From positions 1 through 9,747 of the forward strand of contig JADHWK010000071.1 in NCBI GenBank assembly GCA_016783505.1: a DNA stretch of 9,747 nt, read 5' to 3'. Below the pieces are notes generated by a model, which made no database searches, was not told the origin of the DNA, and saw only the letters and a program-made list of their open reading frames with translations. Position 1 is the stretch's first letter. Each line of letters opens with the position of its first letter. This stretch comes from Candidatus Zhuqueibacterota bacterium (GTDB taxonomy: Bacteria; BS750m-G25). The position numbers and the translations under genes are program-made. Below, one piece after another: positions 5,817 through 9,747 of this stretch.

Positions 5817-7444
5817 TCGATCAGTTCATCCCAGCGATAGCGGGCTCCGGGTTTGAAGATATTTTTCTTCAGATAATCGCCCACCTTCGGTCGGTTCACA
5901 TAACCCACCCCGGCCCCCGGCTCAAGTTTTAACAGATTTTTGATTATATAGGAATGCACCTGGGAGGCCATCATCTCCCCCAGCATATAATTATGATAGT
6001 AAACCGGGTAGCACGCCAGGTGGATCTTGGCCGCCCAGTCAGGCTGGTTGCGGCCCTCGGGTCTTTTCACTAACTGGTATTTCTCCACCAAATCCCACCA
6101 CAGGGAGTTCAAGTCCTGATCGGGATTGGTGTAGAGCTCCCGCTCGAACCGGACCATCACCTGACACCAGCGGGCGAACACCAACTGCTGGAGCCGCTGA
6201 CTTTTTTGAACAGTCTCTTGAATGCTTTTCGCCTCTTCTTCGGAAAGTCCCACCATCCCCTTTAGCCATTCGGCGTTGCAGGCCAGGCGGCCGAAGAACA
6301 TGGCTATGGCCTCGGTGGTAAAGGAATGGGAGGGCATCCGCAGGATGAAGGGCAGATCAAAATTGAGGTATTTATCATATACCCCATGGCCTAACTCATG
6401 CAGGATGGTGTCCATCCAGTTTTGGTTGTTCTTCAGGTTGGTCAGGATCCTCACATCCCCCTTGCGGTCAATGTGGGTACAGTAGGCGTGGGGGTTCTTG
6501 CCCGGCTTTTCGTAAAGGTCGCTGCGGGCCAGAATGTCCCCCACACCCAGTCCGATACTGGTAAAAAAGGCACCGGCCAGCTTCGCCACATCCTCCTCTG
6601 CATAGTAGCCATCGAGTTCCACATCGTAGATGTGGGGGGCCTCCTGAAAGAAGGGATCCTGGTAGTGCCACGGTCTCATTCCCTCGGGACCGATGCCGTA
6701 ACGACCGGCCAGAATTCCGTCCAGTTCGGTCTTCAGTTCCCGGAAGGGACCATCGGTGAGGTCGGCCAGCTCATCAAATATTTGAAACAGCTCCCCTTCG
6801 TCCAGTTCCCCCAAGGTGAGCCTTAGCCGGTAGTAATTATCAAACCCCAAGGAACGGGCGGCCTCATTGCGCAGTTTAACCAGCTCGATCACCTTGTCGG
6901 CCACTGCGACCCCCACCTGTTTGGAGGCCTTCCAGGCTTTCATCCGCGCCACCGAGTGGGTCTCGGTTTTTAAAACTTCAAGGATCTGGTTGTTGGTCAC
7001 TTCCCGACCGTCTATCTTCCCCCGGAAAGTGTTGAAGGTATTTTCCACCTCGGTCCCCTTTTTGACGATCTTCTCCAGGAGCTCCGGATCAACCTGATTT
7101 TCCAGGTAGCTGTTATACAGAATGGTCAGTTGCCGGGCCAGCAACGGGTCCTTCACCTCCCCCGATTCTTTCATCTCCTTCAATTGGGCGAATTCATCAC
7201 GGTTAGAATAGACCATCTTCAGCTCAAGCTCCAGTTGGGCGCAGCGATCGTAGTCCTCCTTCTGGCCCGAAATGGAGGCCTCCCAGTAGCTCAGGTTTAG
7301 GTCTTTTAACAAGGGTTCAACCAAAGCTACGTGGTCCTGAATGAAAGATTCGAGCTTCTTTTCGGTGGGATTCTTACCGCATCCTGCCACAAGGATAAGG
7401 AAAACCACCAACCCCCACCCCATCACGACAAAGCTCCGATTCAT
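5756..7444 (-). CDS. Zinc metallopeptidase lipoprotein, M3/M2 (oligopeptidase / ACE-like) family
   Basis: Predicted lipoprotein peptidase of clan MA that would cleave oligopeptides outside the cytoplasm. Residues 1-21 form a lipoprotein signal peptide with lipobox LVAGC (lipidated Cys22). The zinc site is HELGH at 349-353, with the third ligand Glu378 in TTEAIAMFFGRLA, 25 residues after the second His as in thimet oligopeptidase. Near the C-terminus H475-x3-Y479-x3-Y483-x2-Y486 matches the His/Tyr substrate-binding pattern of M3 oligopeptidases. The length (562 aa) fits this family, and similar proteins are annotated as either M2 or M3. The start ATG 7444 has GGAGG 4 bases upstream. GC-richer than the genes below 5600, it looks like a native gene. 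Its last 19 codons are duplicated at 3660-3719, so the terminal segment may have been supplied by an integrating element. Confidence 0.92.
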   Translation of the reverse strand: MNRSFVVMGWGLVVFLILVAGCGKNPTEKKLESFIQDHVALVEPLLKDLNLSYWEASISGQKEDYDRCAQLELELKMVYSNRDEFAQLKEMKESGEVKDPLLARQLTILYNSYLENQVDPELLEKIVKKGTEVENTFNTFRGKIDGREVTNNQILEVLKTETHSVARMKAWKASKQVGVAVADKVIELVKLRNEAARSLGFDNYYRLRLTLGELDEGELFQIFDELADLTDGPFRELKTELDGILAGRYGIGPEGMRPWHYQDPFFQEAPHIYDVELDGYYAEEDVAKLAGAFFTSIGLGVGDILARSDLYEKPGKNPHAYCTHIDRKGDVRILTNLKNNQNWMDTILHELGHGVYDKYLNFDLPFILRMPSHSFTTEAIAMFFGRLACNAEWLKGMVGLSEEEAKSIQETVQKSQRLQQLVFARWCQVMVRFERELYTNPDQDLNSLWWDLVEKYQLVKRPEGRNQPDWAAKIHLACYPVYYHNYMLGEMMASQVHSYIIKNLLKLEPGAGVGYVNRPKVGDYLKKNIFKPGARYRWDELIEHATGEALNPEYFVNQFVKR

Positions 7445-7463
7445 GATTCCTCCTCATTCAACT

Positions 7464-7493
7464 ATTGTAAAAAGATTTCACAAAAAACAGCAA
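7464..7493 (-). promoter_or_regulatory. Candidate promoter of the peptidase gene
   Basis: On the minus strand TTGCTG (7488-7493) and TACAAT (7464-7469) are 18 bases apart. The -10 matches sigma-70 consensus at 5 of 6 positions, the -35 at 3 of 6. It lies between the REP-like palindrome and the ribosome binding site, about 20 bases upstream of the start codon, so the leader would be short. Confidence 0.3.
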
Positions 7494-7497
7494 AGGT

Positions 7498-7529
7498 GGT
7501 GGGTTTCGCTAACACTACACCCACCCTAC
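7498..7529 (-). repeat. REP-like palindromic element
   Basis: The minus strand reads GTAGGGTGGGT, a 14-base loop, then ACCCACC. GGTGGGT and ACCCACC (7519-7525 and 7498-7504) are perfect 7-bp arms. The sequence resembles the common GTAGGGTGGGTTAGCG...ACCCACC repeat seen between genes in many bacteria. It sits at the broken end of the ATPase fragment and supplies that ORF's last residues and stop codon. Confidence 0.65.
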
Positions 7530-7709
7530 TAATTCTAAAAGTGAGGTCTTTCCGATACCAAAACTTCCTACAACGGCAATGTTAACCGGACTTGGTGGCT
7601 CGCTTTTTATAGCCAAGGCCCTCCTGAATGCCTCAATCTCATCATTCCTTCCTGCAAACTGTTCTGGATTTACATGATATTCGGTTGTGTAAGGATTTTC
7701 TATTCTCAT
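7515..7709 (-). pseudogene. AAA/P-loop ATPase gene fragment, truncated after Walker A
   Basis: This is the N-terminal piece of a P-loop ATPase. After ATG 7709 it reads MRIENPYTTEYHV, then a NPEQFAGRNDEIEAF segment typical of the start of AAA/STAND-type ATPase domains, and a Walker A motif GSFGIGKTSLL close to the end. The ORF stops at a TAG at 7515-7517 inside the REP-like palindrome. Walker B, sensor and C-terminal regions are missing and the next gene downstream is the unrelated peptidase. A purine-rich GAGAG precedes ATG 7709 by 6 bases; TTG 7727 is a less likely start. The fragment, about 60 native residues, cannot form a complete ATPase, so I treat it as a gene remnant. A functional short peptide cannot be excluded but nothing supports it. 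Confidence 0.75.
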
Positions 7710-7725
7710 ATCATTCTCTCTTATC

Positions 7726-7765
7726 AAATATCAAAAATATCACAGATATGAAATTTTTGATATTT
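7726..7765. repeat. Perfect 13-bp AT-rich inverted repeat
   Basis: AAATATCAAAAAT at 7726-7738 and ATTTTTGATATTT at 7753-7765 are exact reverse complements around a 14-base spacer. The site lies between the yciO-like stop codon and the ATPase fragment's start. It lacks the GC-rich stem of an intrinsic terminator, so an operator, or a trace of a mobile element's ends, is more likely (inference). Confidence 0.7.
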
Positions 7766-7790
7766 TCTATACCGCTTATTGACTGGTCAC

Positions 7791-8399
7791 CTAAAGAAAC
7801 CAGCTCAGGTCCCCTTTCCCCTCCCGGAGGACTACCGGCTCTTCCCCGGACAGGTCAATGACACTGGAGGGTTCGGGGAACAGGGACCCTCCGTCGAGGA
7901 TTAAATCAATGGCCCCGCCGAACTTCTCCTCGATCTGTTGGGGATTGTTGAGGATTTCATCATCCCCGGAGGTGACACTGGTGGAGATAATGGGACGTCC
8001 CAATTCCCTCAGTAAGGCCAGGCATATCTCGTTATCCGGCACCCGGATGCCCACCGTCCTCCGTTTGGCCAACATTAGCCTGGGCACCTTTTTAGTGGCC
8101 GGCAGAACAAAGGTATAAGGACCGGGGAGCAGATGCCTCATGGCCTTGTAGGCAAAGTTGGAAACGTGAGCATATTCGCTCAGATTGCTTAAATCGGCGC
8201 AGATGAAGCTTAAGGGCTTGTGCTTGTCCAATCCCTTCAGCCGGTAAATTCTCTGGATGGCCGATTTATCATAGATGTCGCAACCGATACCGTAGATGGT
8301 ATCGGTGGGGTAAACGATAATTCCCCCCTTTTCCATCACCATGACAGCCTGTCGGATCAGCCGCAATTTCGGGTGTTGTGGATGAATTTTTAAGATCAT
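7791..8399 (-). CDS. yciO: Sua5/YciO/YrdC family protein, YciO type
   Basis: Cytosolic member of the family that includes the TsaC/Sua5 threonylcarbamoyl-AMP synthases, which act in tRNA t6A formation. Seen: PTDTIYG at 31-37, LPGPYTFVL at 91-99, VGIRVPDN at 116-123, STSVTSG at 139-145, SSVIDL at 178-183, and VVLREGKGD near the end. The start (KIHPQHPKLRLIRQAV) and the end (LREGKGDLSWFL) closely follow E. coli YciO, and the length of 202 aa fits. Where TsaC and Sua5 carry an S-x-N motif (STSAN), this protein has S141-V-T143, as expected of the YciO branch, whose cellular role is less certain. ATG 8399 gives the expected N-terminus; AGAG directly before it is too close to be a good ribosome site. 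A separate TsaC or Sua5 may exist elsewhere in the genome (inference). Confidence 0.88.
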   Translation of the reverse strand: MILKIHPQHPKLRLIRQAVMVMEKGGIIVYPTDTIYGIGCDIYDKSAIQRIYRLKGLDKHKPLSFICADLSNLSEYAHVSNFAYKAMRHLLPGPYTFVLPATKKVPRLMLAKRRTVGIRVPDNEICLALLRELGRPIISTSVTSGDDEILNNPQQIEEKFGGAIDLILDGGSLFPEPSSVIDLSGEEPVVLREGKGDLSWFL

Positions 8400-8480
8400 C
8401 TCTGGGCTATATTTTCAAAACTCGTCTGTAAATCTTGAACTTTTTTGGGGAAATCCAGTAGGTTTTTTAGTTTTTGGGAT

Positions 8481-8516
8481 TGCACAATAATTAACAAATA
8501 TGTTAATCATGTTGCA
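8481..8516. promoter_or_regulatory. 36-bp dyad-symmetric site upstream of the yciO-like gene
   Basis: TGCACAATAATTAACA (8481-8496) and TGTTAATCATGTTGCA (8501-8516) are inverted copies matching at 13 of 16 positions around AATA. The inner 16 bases, TTAACAAATATGTTAA, are a perfect palindrome. The site lies about 80-115 bases upstream of the yciO-like start, where an operator could sit. No regulator is identified. Confidence 0.5.
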
Positions 8517-8567
8517 TTAATATAAGAAAAAAACCGAATATTATCAAGCATAAAAGAGGGATAATCC

Positions 8568-8828
8568 TTAATGGATCAGGAGCATTTTTCTGGTTCGTAC
8601 AAAATCCCCGGGCAGGCCTGATTGAATCCGGTAAAAGTAGACTCCGCTGGAAACTTCCTCCCCGGCATTTTCCTTTCCGTCCTACATCACCCGATAAACC
8701 CCGGCCCCTTGGGGGATGTCCACCAATGTTTGGACCTCCTGACCCCGGATGTTATAGATCTTAAGGGTGGTGGGCTGGGAAGGTTCCCAGGGGTCAACCC
8801 CTAACCGATTTTGGACATTCCCGTCCGT
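8568..8828 (-). pseudogene. Decayed C-terminal sorting-domain (T9SS/FlgD-like) gene fragment
   Basis: The minus strand encodes a recognisable secretion sorting domain: PTTLKIYNIRGQEVQTLVD, then VYRVM-stop-DGKENAGEEV, then SSGVYFYRI and RTRKMLLIH at the end. The TAG at 8682-8684 stands where this domain normally has Trp (VxWDG), a single-base change from TGG. The typical NPFNP motif and any passenger protein are missing upstream. The fragment therefore has both a nonsense mutation and a 5' truncation. The intact domain of the neighbouring secreted protein is related but clearly different in sequence, so this is a remnant of another secreted-protein gene rather than a fresh duplicate. Confidence 0.82.
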
Positions 8829-8851
8829 TATCAAACAAGTTTCTCCCAAAC

Positions 8852-8887
8852 AAAAAAGGGAGGAAGATAAAATCTCCCTCCCTTTTG
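8852..8887 (-). terminator. Rho-independent terminator after the secreted OB-fold protein gene
   Basis: Plus-strand bases 8854-8868 and 8872-8886 pair into a 15-bp stem with a three-base loop, followed on the minus strand by a U-rich run. The one non-Watson-Crick position (8864/8876) is a G-U pair in minus-strand RNA but an A-C mismatch in plus-strand RNA, so the hairpin suits the minus strand. It begins 25 bases after the stop at 8912. Confidence 0.88.
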
Positions 8888-8911
8888 TCTATCCCCTACC
8901 CTCACGCAGGC

Positions 8912-9747
8912 TTACTTCAGCAATACCATCTTCCGAATCTTGACGAAGTCGTTCACCTCAATCCTGTAGAAGTAGACCCCGGTGGCCACCCCGGTGGCGT
9001 TCCATCTGATTGAATGGAAGCCGGGCTCCATCTGCTGATCTACCAGGGTAGTGACCTCTTGACCAAGGATGTTGTAGACCTTAAGGCTCAGGTGACCCGG
9101 ATCCACCACGTCGAACTTGATGGTGGTGTTGGGGTTGAAGGGGTTGGGGTAGTTCTGATGCAGGTCATAGACCGTGGGCAGCAGGTCTGCCAACTCGTCA
9201 ATACCCACAATTTCAGTAAAGTCAGCCTGGAAACGCGGCATAATCTCATACCCGTCGTCCGGTGGGGTACTATAGGTATACTGAGTTCCAATACCAACGA
9301 GGGCAAAATTATATGTCGGCGCATCCATCTCATCCACATCGGTATCACTGTCAATATACAGGATCAGGGTATCGGTGCCGTCGGTGATGTCCACATTCGC
9401 CCAGCTCCCGGGGGAGGGCCATTGGGCAGGATCCACCAGCCAGACCTCTTCTAACTCCACCAGCAATCCCTCGATGAACTCCCCGAAATCGGGAATGGTC
9501 ACCCCGGTAGTGTCGAAATCATTACCCGTGGACAGCACCACGATGTCATCCAGGCTGAGGGGTATAATCTCGGTCTTCCCCCGGTATTGATCAATCTCCC
9601 CCATGACCTGAACCTCATCCCCAATGTCAAGCTCGGTATAATCATAGTACTTGAAGAGATTGATACCGGCGGTGGCGTCCTGGATGTAGTAATCGGTATG
9701 GTCGGTAGCGCCGAAGCAGGGGGAGGTCACCACACCCGTCACCGTGA
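8912..9747 (-). CDS. Secreted OB-fold protein with T9SS-like C-terminal sorting domain (5' end outside window)
   Basis: C-terminal 277 residues of an exported protein; the frame is open to the window edge, so no start is assigned and GTG 9742 is probably internal. Two OB-fold-like segments are visible. The first is about 1-90, with TGVVTSP, DYYIQDATAGINLF and DIGDEVQVMGEI, as in OB domains attached to extracellular nucleases and lamin-tail proteins. The second is about 95-180, with NVDITDGTDTLILYIDSDTD and a closing YEIMPRFQADF. From about 190 to the end is the sorting domain: NYPNPFNPNTTIKF, LKVYNILGQEV, GVYFYRIE and IRKMVLLK. This domain directs outer-membrane secretion or anchoring in FCB bacteria and points to the host group. 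The enzymatic part, if any, lies upstream of the window. A strong terminator follows the stop. Confidence 0.9.
   Translation of the reverse strand, partial: TVTGVVTSPCFGATDHTDYYIQDATAGINLFKYYDYTELDIGDEVQVMGEIDQYRGKTEIIPLSLDDIVVLSTGNDFDTTGVTIPDFGEFIEGLLVELEEVWLVDPAQWPSPGSWANVDITDGTDTLILYIDSDTDVDEMDAPTYNFALVGIGTQYTYSTPPDDGYEIMPRFQADFTEIVGIDELADLLPTVYDLHQNYPNPFNPNTTIKFDVVDPGHLSLKVYNILGQEVTTLVDQQMEPGFHSIRWNATGVATGVYFYRIEVNDFVKIRKMVLLK

Noticed and set aside
8545-8556. Shared 12-mer CAAGCATAAAAG here and at 1795-1806
   Set aside because: The two sites have no further similarity and no common context; a chance match in AT-rich DNA is likely.
8682-8684. Stop-codon reassignment (TAG read as Trp)
   Set aside because: This is a single case in a truncated fragment. 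The other genes show no internal TAG and stop normally, so ordinary gene decay is simpler.
1-9747. tRNA, rRNA, riboswitch, integrase or transposase genes
   Set aside because: I looked on both strands and saw no cloverleaf, rRNA segment, known riboswitch core or recombinase motif. Small structured RNAs could be missed by eye.

Overview
The window reads as chromosomal DNA from an uncultivated-type bacterium of the FCB superphylum (Zixibacteria, KSB1, Marinimicrobia, Latescibacterota and similar lineages). The main sign is a secreted protein that ends in the NPFNP-containing, T9SS/FlgD-like C-terminal sorting domain of that group. A decayed second copy of the domain lies beside it. The phylum assignment is inference; no rRNA or tRNA is present to test it. 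Every gene I can support is on the minus strand, so transcription runs from high to low coordinates. Window position 9747 cuts the 5' end of the first gene and position 1 cuts the 3' end of the last.

In transcription order, the window opens with a secreted OB-fold/sorting-domain protein (8912-9747) that ends at a clear intrinsic terminator. Next come a broken sorting-domain remnant (8568-8828), a dyad-symmetric site (8481-8516) and a YciO-type member of the Sua5/YciO/YrdC family (7791-8399). An AT-rich inverted repeat (7726-7765) precedes the first ~65 residues of a P-loop ATPase gene, which is cut off just after its Walker A motif by a REP-like palindrome (7498-7529). A zinc metallopeptidase lipoprotein of the M3/M2 type follows (5756-7444).

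Below 5756 the composition becomes visibly more AT-rich and the content looks accessory. It holds a degenerate CATTGCGAG-type interspersed repeat, an AlbA_2/GHKL/winged-helix regulator-like protein (4031-5530) with two separate 12-bp repeat arrays, and a second copy of the peptidase gene's 3' end (3660-3719, with similarity reaching down to about 3578). Then come a secreted trypsin-like protease fused to eight TPRs (1900-3447) and an unrecognised helical protein with an R-x4-H motif of the kind seen in HEPN domains (815-1753). An aldehyde dehydrogenase gene of more ordinary composition (1-625) closes the window.

The main point of interest is the near-identical 54-bp peptidase tail on both sides of the AlbA_2 gene. 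It looks like the scar of an element that integrated at a gene 3' end, or of a collapsed tandem gene duplication. Together with the interrupted ATPase, the two REP-like elements and the decayed sorting-domain gene, it marks a repeatedly rearranged stretch. I see no complete defence system, CRISPR array, integrase or transposase.
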